Assembly: GCA_017651265.1 (NCBI GenBank)
Contig: JAGCDO010000067.1
Coordinates: forward strand, 1-64,000
DNA length: 64,000 nucleotides
DNA from: Prevotella sp.
Lineage (GTDB): Bacteria; Bacteroidota; Bacteroidia; Bacteroidales; Bacteroidaceae
Reading direction: 5' to 3'
Below the pieces are notes generated by a model. It saw only the letters and a program-made list of their open reading frames with translations. It did not search any database and was not told where the DNA came from. This document shows positions 54,784 through 63,826 of this stretch, in pieces. The position numbers and the translations under genes were made by a program. How positions within the stretch are numbered: the stretch's first letter is position 1; the number at the start of each line of letters is the position of its first letter.

Positions 54784-57700
54784 ATGGTAGATATACCTAT
54801 TTCTTCCCATTTCTTCACTAATAGGGATGGAAATACACTGATGAAAGAGTTTGAGGGGATTCTGACATATAACCCTCAAGTGAAGAACCTAGATGCCGTT
54901 GTAGGATTCCTTCGTGCATCGGGCTATTTTGCCCTTCGCCCTTTCCTTGATAATATCGACAAAGTGCGTGTTCTTATTGGAATCGATGTGGACAAGTACA
55001 TCGCAAGAGCTAACCAAAAAGGCGAACTGTTCTTTGGCGCAGAAAATGAAGTGAAAGAAGACTGTCTACGTATGCTTAAGGCAGATATCGAGCAGTCACA
55101 CTACACCAAACAGGTGGAGGACGGCATGCTACAAATGGTAGAAGACCTTATTGACGGAAAACTTGAACTGCGTGCCCATCCATCAAAGAAGATACATGCA
55201 AAGCTTTATATTCTCTATCCAGACAATTATAACCCACACACATTCGGTGCAGCAATCACAGGAAGCAGCAACCTGAGTGGAAACGGTCTGGGTATTGGCG
55301 AAGATCGACAATATGAATTCAATGTAAAACTGACGCAACCCGATGATGTGGCCTTTGCCAAACATGAATTTGAACTGCTTTGGGAAGAGGCCAAGGGTGT
55401 TCCTATTAGTGCAGAAGACTATAAGGAAACACTCGACAAGACTTATCTGAAAGGTGATGTTACGCCCTATGAACTCTACATCAAAATGCTCATGGAGTAT
55501 TTCAGCGAGCGAGTGCTGGCTGTTGATAATGACGACCCCTTCGACATGCCTGAAGGTTATACTAAGTTTGACTATCAGGCAGACGCCGTAGTGGAAGGTT
55601 ATCAGAAACTGATACGTTATGATGGATTCTTCTTGGCAGATGTGGTAGGTCTTGGAAAAACGGTTGTCGCAACGATGATAGCCAAGAAGTTCTTGATTGA
55701 GAACGGTCCTGAGCATACTAAGATTCTGGTGGTTTATCCTCCAGCCGTAGAACAGAACTGGAAGACTACATTCCACGATTTCGGCATCGATAAATATGCC
55801 TGTTTCGTGAGCAACGGCAGTCTGAGCAAAGTGCTTGACGAAGACGACTATAACTATTGGAATGCCGAGGAATACGATTTGGTACTGGTAGACGAAGCCC
55901 ACAAATTCCGCAGCCACACCACAGGCGCTTTCCAACAGTTGCAGGAAATCTGTAAGATGCCGCGACTAGAAACGGGCTATATCCCCGGTTATAAAAAGAA
56001 AGTTATGCTTATCTCGGCAACGCCGATGAACAATACGCCTGTTGACATCTACAATCAGATTCTGATGTTTCAGGATCCCCGCCATTGCACCATCGACGGA
56101 GTGCCTAACCTGACGGCGTTCTTCTCGCCATTGAATGTTGAATTCAAGAAACTCCGAAAGCAGGAGATCTTTGATGCCAAGGAATTCAAGAAACTGGCAG
56201 AGCGAGTGCGTGACAGAGTGATAAAGCCCATCACTGTGCGTCGTACCCGTACTGACATCGAGAGCATCCCCCGCTACAATAAAGATGTGAAAGGTTTCCC
56301 GAAGGTGGCAAAACCCATTAAGAAGGAATATGAGTTGAACGACCATCTGGCCGACCTCTTTGAACAGGCTATGCACGTTCTCGATGAACGTCTCACTTAT
56401 GCACGCTATCAGGCCATTGCCTATCTGAAACCCGAGGTCTCAAATGGACTCTACGACAATGCCGAAGTTATTAGCCGCAGTTTGGCAGGTATTCGCAAGA
56501 ACGGACTGGTGAAGCGACTGGAGAGCAGTTTCTATGCTTTCAAGATTTCTGTGGATAATTTCCGTCAGGCCAATCAGAATATGCTATCCATGTGGGATAA
56601 CGACCGCATCTTTATTACTCCCGACATGGATATCAATCTGCTCTATGCTCAGGGGTATACTGATGATGAGATTGAAGAGAAAATGAACGAGAAGGCCGAA
56701 ATCAATCCCAAGAACGCCGTTTTCAAGCGTGATGATTTCAAGCCTGAATACCATGAGATGTTGCTTCAAGACCAGAAGCAACTCGATGAGATGTGGTTAC
56801 AGTGGGAATACATCAGCGATGATGACGACTCAAAATTCGCCAAGTTTGAAGATCTGTTGAAACATGAACTTTTCAAGAAAGACCGTAACCCTGGCGGAAA
56901 GATTGTTGTTTTCTCTGAGGCGGTAGATACTGTTGAATATCTGGCCAAGCGTATTGGCAGGGATGATGTGCTTGTGATTTCTGCCAAGAATCGCAGCAAA
57001 CTTTTCAAGACCATCCGTGAGAACTTTGATGCCAACTGGAAACAGCAGAAAAACGACTACAACATCATCCTCACATCTGATGTGTTGGCTGAAGGTGTGA
57101 ACCTTCATCGCTCTAATATCATCATCAACTACGACACACCGTGGAACTCTACCCGTCTGATGCAGCGTATAGGACGTGTAAATCGTATCGGTTCCACTTC
57201 TGACACCATATACAACTATGTGTTCTATCCTTCTCGCCAGGGAAACAAGCAAATCAAGCTCAACCAAATCGCGTTGAGTAAGATTCAAACATTCCATACT
57301 ACATTTGGTGAGGATAACCAAATTTATTCTACACAGGAAATTGTTGACCGCGATCTCGACAAGCTCTTCCATGAAGGAATAAAGCAGGAGCAGGAAGATC
57401 GCAACCTAGAATTGCCGTTCTACGAAGAACTGCGTTCGCTCTATCAGCAGAACCGTAAGGAATACAAACGCATTGAACGTCTTTCCTTGCGTAGTAGAAC
57501 AGGTAGGGAATCGAGAAGCGTTGATGGTGTCACCCTTTCAGGAGATAGCTTAGTTTTCCTTAAGACCAATTTCCGCAAGATGTTTTATATGGTGAACGAC
57601 GAGCAGACACGTGAGATATCGGTGCTCGATGCCCTCAACTATTTCAAAGCATCTCCTGAAGAGCAGCGTGTGAAACGTTTAGAGCAACACCACGAGCATG

Positions 57701-58104
57701 TGGAGAAGGCACTAAAGACATTCAGAAAGACAAAAGAAGAAGAAATCCATGACGAAGAGTCAAATCAAAACCAACGCAGCAATTTGGGTGCTCAGGTCAC
57801 TACAGCTGTCAGTCTGCTAAACTCCATGCTCCCTCATATTGACGATGGCGACACCCGTCTGAAGGTAATACAACTGAAGGAACTGGCCGAACGAGGTACC
57901 ATAACCAACATAGCCAAGCGACTACAGCGCATCCAGAAAGATTTACAGCGACAAGGTGGCAGCAAGGCCAAGATGACTTTCGACGATGCTCTTAAGGAAG
58001 TGCTTGACATGGCCAACAAATACAACGCCTATTACCGCGAAACCCAGAAAGCCGAGGAAGAAACTGATGCTACCATCATTCTTTCAGAGAGTTTTCAAAA
58101 ATAA
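54784..58104 (+). CDS. PLD-nuclease/Snf2-type helicase fusion (defence system)
   Basis: A 1106-residue protein. The N-terminal about 220 residues are a phospholipase D-like nuclease domain, with an HxK motif in KKIHAKLYIL followed by TGSSNLSGNG. An SF2/Snf2-type helicase follows: motif I LADVVGLGKTVVATM near residue 295, motif II LVLVDEAHKFR near 365, motif III LISATPMNN near 405 and the C-terminal motifs DVLAEGVNLHRSN and MQRIGRVNRIGS near 770-800. A helical tail follows. A methyltransferase gene begins 29 bp downstream. The pair should act as an ATP-driven restriction system on unmodified DNA; that is inferred. The ATG at 54784 fits the usual N-terminus (FFTNRDGNTL). Confidence 0.85.
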   Translation: MVDIPISSHFFTNRDGNTLMKEFEGILTYNPQVKNLDAVVGFLRASGYFALRPFLDNIDKVRVLIGIDVDKYIARANQKGELFFGAENEVKEDCLRMLKADIEQSHYTKQVEDGMLQMVEDLIDGKLELRAHPSKKIHAKLYILYPDNYNPHTFGAAITGSSNLSGNGLGIGEDRQYEFNVKLTQPDDVAFAKHEFELLWEEAKGVPISAEDYKETLDKTYLKGDVTPYELYIKMLMEYFSERVLAVDNDDPFDMPEGYTKFDYQADAVVEGYQKLIRYDGFFLADVVGLGKTVVATMIAKKFLIENGPEHTKILVVYPPAVEQNWKTTFHDFGIDKYACFVSNGSLSKVLDEDDYNYWNAEEYDLVLVDEAHKFRSHTTGAFQQLQEICKMPRLETGYIPGYKKKVMLISATPMNNTPVDIYNQILMFQDPRHCTIDGVPNLTAFFSPLNVEFKKLRKQEIFDAKEFKKLAERVRDRVIKPITVRRTRTDIESIPRYNKDVKGFPKVAKPIKKEYELNDHLADLFEQAMHVLDERLTYARYQAIAYLKPEVSNGLYDNAEVISRSLAGIRKNGLVKRLESSFYAFKISVDNFRQANQNMLSMWDNDRIFITPDMDINLLYAQGYTDDEIEEKMNEKAEINPKNAVFKRDDFKPEYHEMLLQDQKQLDEMWLQWEYISDDDDSKFAKFEDLLKHELFKKDRNPGGKIVVFSEAVDTVEYLAKRIGRDDVLVISAKNRSKLFKTIRENFDANWKQQKNDYNIILTSDVLAEGVNLHRSNIIINYDTPWNSTRLMQRIGRVNRIGSTSDTIYNYVFYPSRQGNKQIKLNQIALSKIQTFHTTFGEDNQIYSTQEIVDRDLDKLFHEGIKQEQEDRNLELPFYEELRSLYQQNRKEYKRIERLSLRSRTGRESRSVDGVTLSGDSLVFLKTNFRKMFYMVNDEQTREISVLDALNYFKASPEEQRVKRLEQHHEHVEKALKTFRKTKEEEIHDEESNQNQRSNLGAQVTTAVSLLNSMLPHIDDGDTRLKVIQLKELAERGTITNIAKRLQRIQKDLQRQGGSKAKMTFDDALKEVLDMANKYNAYYRETQKAEEETDATIILSESFQK

Positions 58105-58133
58105 ACTAATAGAATCGTCAAACCGTATATATC

Positions 58134-61100
58134 ATGGTGAACTATAAGGAAATCATCGAGTCACGTTACAACCGCCAGAACTGGCAACTGTTACTTCACG
58201 ATATCTTTGGCAACAAAGTTAAGTTCTGGGTAACTCCGTCGGAAGTTTCAACGAGCAGTCCTTTTGCCCACAAGGCGTTGTGGTTGGGTACAATCACGCT
58301 CAGTGACAACCAGACCATAGCCGTCTATGAAGTGGAATTGGCCGAGAGTGTTGACATCGAGCGTAACCGCCGTGGCATCCGCGACATGCTACTCACCGCA
58401 TGGCGTAATAATGGCAACGCAGGAGCCTTCATGTTCTGCTATCGCAAGAATGAGAGTGTGCTACGTTTCTCATATGTCAGCGAGGCTTGGACGTTTACCG
58501 ATGATGGAACTTATCAGAAAGAGTCTACCGATACCAAACGCTTCACCTATCTGTTGGGCGAAGGACATCGCAGCCGTACAGCCATTCAGCAGTTCGAGAA
58601 ACTCCGCGATAGCGACCTCTCCCTGAAAGACCTTACCAAAGCCTTCTCAGTGGAGGCAGTGAGTGATATGTTCTTCCGTGGCTATAAGCAGCAGTACGAA
58701 GACATTATTTTCTACGTCACAGGCAAGCGTATGGTGAAAGTCAGCAACAAATGGGAGGAACGTCAGGAAGGTTCCCCCAATACCTTCATCATGCAACAGT
58801 TCTCCATATTCGATAATCCCGAGAAAGCCATCCGCGACTATGTGAAAAAACTAATGGGTCGTCTTGTCTTCCTGCAATATCTTCAGAAAAAGGGATGGCT
58901 GGGTGTTCCTGTCAACGCGGAATGGGGTGCGGGTGATGCAGAATTTGTTCAGCATCTTTTCGAGAACTCTACCGACAAAGATCACTTCGTTGACAATGTG
59001 CTTGAAGCGCTCTTTGATGACCTTAACTCCGAACGTGCCAATGATCTAGTATCTTCTGCTGTTGGTCGCAACATCAGAGTACCGTATCTTAATGGAGGTC
59101 TTTTTGAGAGAGAGGCAACAGACGAGACGGAGTTTCCGCTTCCTGGCAATTATATGAAGAGTCTGCTCGATTTCTTCAGTAGCTATAACTTCACCATCGA
59201 CGAGAACGATCCCGATGATGCAGAGGTGGGCGTAGACCCTGAAATGCTCGGTCGTATCTTTGAGAATCTTCTGGAAGACAATAAGGACAAAGGTGCATTC
59301 TATACACCGAAAGAAATCGTTACCTACATGTGTCGCGAAAGCCTTATTGCCTATCTTCAAACCGATGTTGAAGACGAGGCTACAAAAGAGGCAATCCGTC
59401 AATTTGTAACAACACATGATAGTAGCGTTTTAGGCAATATAACAGATGATATCGACCAAAGGTTGAAAGACGTTAAGATATGCGATCCAGCCATTGGCTC
59501 AGGTGCATTCCCCATGGGCTTGCTCAAAGAACTCTTCCTTTGCCGGACCGCTATTGAAGGATTCGAGCAGAGCAAGTCTGCAGAAATCAAGAAGCACATT
59601 ATCCAGAACAACATCTATGGTGTGGATATTGAGCGTGGTGCTGTGGACATTGCACGCCTTCGCTTCTGGCTCTCACTCATTGTTGATGAGGAAACGCCTC
59701 ATGCTTTGCCAAACCTTGACTTCAAGATTATGCAAGGCAACTCTCTAATAGAACAATATAAAGGTGTTGACCTATCTACGATGACGGAGAAAAAAGCCGA
59801 TTCTTCAGGCATGCTCTCTATCTTCGATGATATGCTTGACGTTTATCGAAAGCAATTGCGCGACAAGTTGGAAGAGTATTATGAATGTGCCGACCATCGC
59901 CAAAAACCAAGATTGCGTACAGAAATCTCTAAGATTGTTAAACAGGAACTTGCAGAACAAAGCATCAATGTTGATTTCTCAGGCATAGACCTTGCCGGAA
60001 ACAACCAATTCTTCCTTTGGCATACATGGTTCAATGATGTATTCTCCAAAGGAGGATTTGATATTGTAATTGGAAATCCGCCTTATATAAGTACAGCTAC
60101 ACAGATTGCAAATCCAATTCTTTCGGATCAACGTAATAAAATAACTGCATCGAAGAGTTATAAGACGCTCTATTCAAAATGGGATATATACGTTCCCTTT
60201 ATGGAACGAAGTATGTGTTTATTAGCGAACAATGGAGTATTCACGATGATTGTTCCTTATCCATTGACAAATCAAATATACGCAAAGAAGATTCGTGAAT
60301 ATATAGTAAATGAATACAATTTGTTTGAATTCGTTGACTTAAATGGTACAAAGATTTTTGACAATGCAACTGTAAGTTCATGTATACCATTTGTAAGAAG
60401 AGCTAATATGACAGAGATTACAATTATTTCACATATATATGATAATAGGATTATAAATAAAGATTTTAAGAAAAGAAAGAAAGAATTAGTACCAGATCAA
60501 AAATCTTTTATATGGTATGTGGATAAAGAATCCAGAAATACCAACAGATTTGCTAATATGCATGTACTAGGTGATTATTGTTATGTGAGCAAAGGTATGG
60601 TTTTGTATTCAGAGGAAGGACTCTTCACAAACAAAGATTTAATAAGTGAAACACCAGACATCATACATTGTAGAAAATACATTGAAGCTAAGGATATTGA
60701 GAGCTACGAAATACAAAGAATAAGATATATAGAATATGATACCGATAGGGTTCCTGAGAAGGTGAGTAGACCGACATTCCGTGAATTGTACAATGTTCCA
60801 AAATTAATAACAAACTGTCTTGGAGAATTAAAGGTAACTGTAGATATTGAAGACCATTATATCTGTCAACAAGGATTAAGAATAGCTGTTCTTTGGAAAG
60901 ACATAAAGAACGTCGATAACAAAAGTATAACCACAAGTATAAAAAAGTATTCTTCACTCAGTAGGACAGAAATGGAAGAATTGTCTTCATCGATTAATCT
61001 CAAATATATCTTGGGTATTATGGCATCTAAATTAGGGAGAGAGTTACTAACTCTTCAAAGGGCAGGTGATTATCATATTGTACCTGAACATATTCGTAAC

Positions 61101-61328
61101 ATCCCAATAGCTCAAGCTACAAAAGAAGAACAAAAAGCAATTATTCAATTGGTTGATGTTGTGCTTGCAAAGAAAAGAGAAACGCCATTAGCTGATACAT
61201 CTGCTTTGGAATCCGAAATCGATCGCCTCGTGTATCAACTGTATGGTTTGACATACGATGAAGTGTTGATCATAGACCCCAATCCACCATTCTCTCAAGA
61301 AGAGTACGATAATGCAGAAAAAGAATAG
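58134..61328 (+). CDS. Eco57I-type N6-adenine DNA methyltransferase
   Basis: A 1064-residue modification enzyme. The SAM-binding motif DPAIGSGAFPMG lies near residue 455 and the catalytic NPPY motif in VIGNPPYIS near 645. The first 400 residues form the N-terminal part usual for large type IIG-like enzymes; GAFYTPKEIVTYM at about 385 is the helical lead-in. The region after NPPY (about 650-1020) is the target-recognition part and is much richer in A+T than the rest, a sign of exchange. It should methylate adenine in a specific site and so protect the host. Its end overlaps the next gene by 17 bp. Confidence 0.88.
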   Translation: MVNYKEIIESRYNRQNWQLLLHDIFGNKVKFWVTPSEVSTSSPFAHKALWLGTITLSDNQTIAVYEVELAESVDIERNRRGIRDMLLTAWRNNGNAGAFMFCYRKNESVLRFSYVSEAWTFTDDGTYQKESTDTKRFTYLLGEGHRSRTAIQQFEKLRDSDLSLKDLTKAFSVEAVSDMFFRGYKQQYEDIIFYVTGKRMVKVSNKWEERQEGSPNTFIMQQFSIFDNPEKAIRDYVKKLMGRLVFLQYLQKKGWLGVPVNAEWGAGDAEFVQHLFENSTDKDHFVDNVLEALFDDLNSERANDLVSSAVGRNIRVPYLNGGLFEREATDETEFPLPGNYMKSLLDFFSSYNFTIDENDPDDAEVGVDPEMLGRIFENLLEDNKDKGAFYTPKEIVTYMCRESLIAYLQTDVEDEATKEAIRQFVTTHDSSVLGNITDDIDQRLKDVKICDPAIGSGAFPMGLLKELFLCRTAIEGFEQSKSAEIKKHIIQNNIYGVDIERGAVDIARLRFWLSLIVDEETPHALPNLDFKIMQGNSLIEQYKGVDLSTMTEKKADSSGMLSIFDDMLDVYRKQLRDKLEEYYECADHRQKPRLRTEISKIVKQELAEQSINVDFSGIDLAGNNQFFLWHTWFNDVFSKGGFDIVIGNPPYISTATQIANPILSDQRNKITASKSYKTLYSKWDIYVPFMERSMCLLANNGVFTMIVPYPLTNQIYAKKIREYIVNEYNLFEFVDLNGTKIFDNATVSSCIPFVRRANMTEITIISHIYDNRIINKDFKKRKKELVPDQKSFIWYVDKESRNTNRFANMHVLGDYCYVSKGMVLYSEEGLFTNKDLISETPDIIHCRKYIEAKDIESYEIQRIRYIEYDTDRVPEKVSRPTFRELYNVPKLITNCLGELKVTVDIEDHYICQQGLRIAVLWKDIKNVDNKSITTSIKKYSSLSRTEMEELSSSINLKYILGIMASKLGRELLTLQRAGDYHIVPEHIRNIPIAQATKEEQKAIIQLVDVVLAKKRETPLADTSALESEIDRLVYQLYGLTYDEVLIIDPNPPFSQEEYDNAEKE

Positions 61329-62181
61329 TCATACCTCTACTTTGTTTCATTATACGAATAAGCAAAGTGTTATACTCTCTATACTAAAAGAGGGTATTAA
61401 GTTTGGCTTTTGCAAGGAGATTCTGTCTGACAAACATTGTGTGGGGATACCCATGATTTCTTTTTGTGATATTCCGATAGGTAATAGTGCCGAACACTCC
61501 CACAAATATGGAAGATACGCCATAGGTCTATCAAAAGAATACATTCTAAACAATTATTCAGAAGGAATAGGACCAGTTAACTACTACACGTCAGAACATT
61601 TTATTGATGCAGCTTTCAAACTTTTAGAAGAAGAAAAGGCATATAGAGATGTTTTAGAAAAAATGTCAGAAGGGAAAAAGAAGGATTCCTCGATGACTAT
61701 CAATGGTATGTATTACGAAGGTTTTCCTCTGAGTAAATCAGAAATACCATTTGCACTCAATGCGTTTCTCAAAAGTGATAATTATCACCGCGCAGCAACA
61801 CGTGCAATAGGTTTGATGAAACGTTACCAGTCAGAATATAAGGGAAAAATGCAAGTCAATTACGACGAATGCGAATGGAGGATGGTTATCCCTGAATATG
61901 CAGATATTGCGGAAAACAAAAAGTGCCGTTGGTTCTGGACAGAAGAGGAGTATGATAGATGGAGAAAAACCTCACCAAACAAGTTTCTTGATAATATGAC
62001 ATTATCCTTTACTCCGTCTGATATAAACTATCTTATTGTTCCAACTAACAAACAAATTCCAAGTATAATAAAAGCTCTCTCTCATTTGAAAGAAGTATGC
62101 GGTAATCCTATTTCAACGGAAGAACGCTCTCAACTCTATTCAAGGGTGATTAGTTTTGAACAAATTAAGAGTGATTTTTAA
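61312..62181 (+). CDS. AbiGi-like abortive infection protein
   Basis: A 289-residue cytoplasmic protein. The order FHYTNKQSVILSILKEGIKFG, then PMISFCDIPIG, then KYGRYAIGLSKEYILNN matches the AbiGi family, described as the antitoxin part of AbiG. No AbiGii-like nucleotidyltransferase lies beside it. The gene overlaps the methyltransferase gene by 17 bp and is likewise A+T rich, so it is probably translated with it. It may be an extra effector or a regulator within this defence operon. The role is an inference. Confidence 0.75.
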   Translation: MQKKNSHTSTLFHYTNKQSVILSILKEGIKFGFCKEILSDKHCVGIPMISFCDIPIGNSAEHSHKYGRYAIGLSKEYILNNYSEGIGPVNYYTSEHFIDAAFKLLEEEKAYRDVLEKMSEGKKKDSSMTINGMYYEGFPLSKSEIPFALNAFLKSDNYHRAATRAIGLMKRYQSEYKGKMQVNYDECEWRMVIPEYADIAENKKCRWFWTEEEYDRWRKTSPNKFLDNMTLSFTPSDINYLIVPTNKQIPSIIKALSHLKEVCGNPISTEERSQLYSRVISFEQIKSDF

Positions 62182-62237
62182 GATAGAATATCATCATCCC
62201 CCTAAAGCATAGAAATGACAAAAATAATCAAACCTCA

Positions 62238-62267
62238 TTGTGGATTCAAAAAGATTCCATATATTTG
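62238..62267 (+). promoter_or_regulatory. Promoter of the acidic protein gene
   Basis: TTG at 62238-62240, 19 bp, TATATTTG at 62260-62267, about 30 nt before the ATG at 62298. It separates this gene from the defence operon. Confidence 0.6.
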
Positions 62268-62297
62268 CAGCAGATAACTAAATGAGGAGGATTCTGT

Positions 62298-62822
62298 ATG
62301 TATGACGATTATGATGATATAGATGACTATCTGGATGATCTGGATGATGATCTAGAAGATGATTATATGGATGATGACTTCGACTTCGAAGAGGAGACGA
62401 TCGAAGATAATTATCAGATGCAGGTGGATGAGATCGATGAGTACTGGGATCGTGAGAATGAGTATATCATCAATAGTGGCATCTATACAGAGGAGGAGGT
62501 TCAGCAGATCCTGGAGGACCATAACAGCACCCGCGAGGAAAAGAAGGCGGAGGCGAGGGAAATATATGAGATGGAGAAAGAACGTTTGGCTTGGGACAAG
62601 GAGGAGGCTGAGAATGAACGTAGGATGAGACGGGAAGAGCGGGAATATGAGCGTGAGCAGGAACGGGAGGAAAGAGCGTACGAGCAAAGACTAAGAATAC
62701 AGGCTGAGGATGATGCTTCGAACGATTATATCTCCAATCAACTTCGAAGAAAGCCTAGCTTTGTCCGCCGTGCCTTCACCTGGGCTGCCGCCTATCATTT
62801 CTTGAAGAAACTAATACGATAA
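62298..62822 (+). CDS. Acidic coiled-coil protein of unknown function
   Basis: A 174-residue soluble protein without a signal peptide. The first about 50 residues are largely Asp and Glu (DDYDDIDDYLDDLDDDLEDD), encoded by GAT-rich near-repeats. A charged helix follows (EREYEREQEREERAYEQRL-type, about 95-135), and then a basic amphipathic end (RRAFTWAAAYHFLKKLIR). I do not recognise the family. It could bind basic proteins or imitate DNA charge; both are guesses. Its own promoter and position just after the defence operon are noted. Confidence 0.6.
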   Translation: MYDDYDDIDDYLDDLDDDLEDDYMDDDFDFEEETIEDNYQMQVDEIDEYWDRENEYIINSGIYTEEEVQQILEDHNSTREEKKAEAREIYEMEKERLAWDKEEAENERRMRREEREYEREQEREERAYEQRLRIQAEDDASNDYISNQLRRKPSFVRRAFTWAAAYHFLKKLIR

Positions 62823-62879
62823 TTTGACAAAAGAACAGGTTTTAGACATAAGAACATAAGAAGAGACATGATACACTCT

Positions 62880-63235
62880 TATTCCTCCGCTATATCAGTG
62901 TAATTATATGATTTCCAGTCAAATCGGGGCGGAGGAATTTAATGGTGTTATGAGTGGAACATAGATTATCTTTGATTTCGGAGGGTCGTGAATTGCTCCG
63001 CCAACAACCTGTTGATCATAAGTCAATTAGGCGTATTAGCGGAGCATTCTTTTATTTACATCTTTCACACCTTTACAACGTCTGTTTACTTCGAAAACTT
63101 ATAAGCCTTATAACGCCTCTCAACTAGGCTAGTTACGATAGGTTAGAAGGCTGATAAGTAGGTCTAACTAGGCTTGTTGGGAACTCTAACTAGGCTTGTA
63201 GGAGTTATTACGAAGACAAGTGGGGGATAATTAGA
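62880..63235 (+). repeat. Structured non-coding repeat element, copy 2
   Basis: A diverged copy of 16531-16862 in the same orientation, filling the gap before rnpB. It keeps the ATTCCTCCGC/GCGGAGGAAT inverted repeat (62881-62936), a second palindrome TGCTCCGC/GCGGAGCA (62994-63046) and about four tandem units of 22 nt (AAGGCTGATAAGTAGG type). It also keeps the end TAGGAGTTATTACGAAGACA. It has about 50 bp (62945-62993) that copy 1 lacks and fewer tandem units. No transposase lies next to it. Confidence 0.8.
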
Positions 63236-63297
63236 AATGATTATTTTATTTGTTTCCTTCTCACTTAATCAGATTTTTTGTACCTTTGTAGCACAAA

Positions 63298-63674
63298 ATC
63301 CAGTGCTCCGGTCTGCCGCTGGTGCCTCCATGGCACGAGAGGAAAGTCCGGGCAGCACAGGGCGCCCCACTTCTGAAAGTAGAAGCTATTGGTGACAGTA
63401 GGTGTAGGCAGAAGAAAATAACCGCCGTAAGGTAAGGGTGAGAAGGTGGTGTAAGAGACCACCAGCCGTTGGGTGATCAGCGGGCTGTGCCAGCTGGGGG
63501 CTGCAAGTTCATGTAAACCGTTGACTGAGGGTTGCCCGCCCGAGTTCAGCGCTTCGGTGACTGATGCAACGGAGGGTAGAATGCTAGAGACGCATGGTGA
63601 CGTGCGTAGTAGATAAATGGCAGACACAGACGTTCGTCTGGACAGAACCCGGCTTATAGGGGCACTGGATTTTT
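63298..63674 (+). ncRNA. rnpB: RNase P RNA
   Basis: The catalytic RNA of ribonuclease P, which trims tRNA 5' ends. The conserved segments GAGGAAAGTCC (63338-63348) and ACAGAACCCGGCTTATA (63642-63658) are present. The closing P1 stem pairs CCAGTGC near the start with GCACTGG near the end, and length (about 377 nt) and layout fit bacterial type A. A TACCTTTG box at 63281-63288 lies about 10 nt before the start. A 16-bp palindrome follows the RNA. Confidence 0.93.
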
Positions 63675-63780
63675 AATTCCAAAAGTCGCTTTTGGAATTA
63701 AAAAGTTCAAAAGCGACTACGTCGCGTTCAAAGTTGACTTCGTCGACTTTCGTCACGACTCGGCCAAACGTGCAAGCACG
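63670..63780. repeat. Hairpin series behind rnpB
   Basis: TTTTTAATTCCAAAAG (63670-63685) and its exact complement (63689-63704) form a 16-bp stem with a 3-base loop at the rnpB 3' end, probably taking part in ending or protecting that RNA. Three smaller stems follow: GCGAC/GTCGC (63713-63725), AGTTGAC/GTCGACT (63732-63748) and CGTGC/GCACG (63769-63780). No gene is present. Confidence 0.7.
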
Positions 63781-63800
63781 ATGGCGCTCGCTGTTCCAAT

Positions 63801-63826
63801 AGTTCATAGTTCATAGTTCAAAGTTG
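63801..63826 (+). repeat. 7-bp tandem tract before the YihY gene
   Basis: AGTTCAT, AGTTCAT and AGTTCAA units followed by AGTTG. The TTG at 63824-63826 is the only usable start of the next gene in the visible sequence. Confidence 0.6.

Noticed and set aside
54535..54879. Open frames on both strands across the hairpin RNA (54546-54752 plus, 54535-54879 minus)
   Set aside because: They arise from the paired arms of the structured segment, start at poor positions, lack a family pattern and overlap the helicase start.
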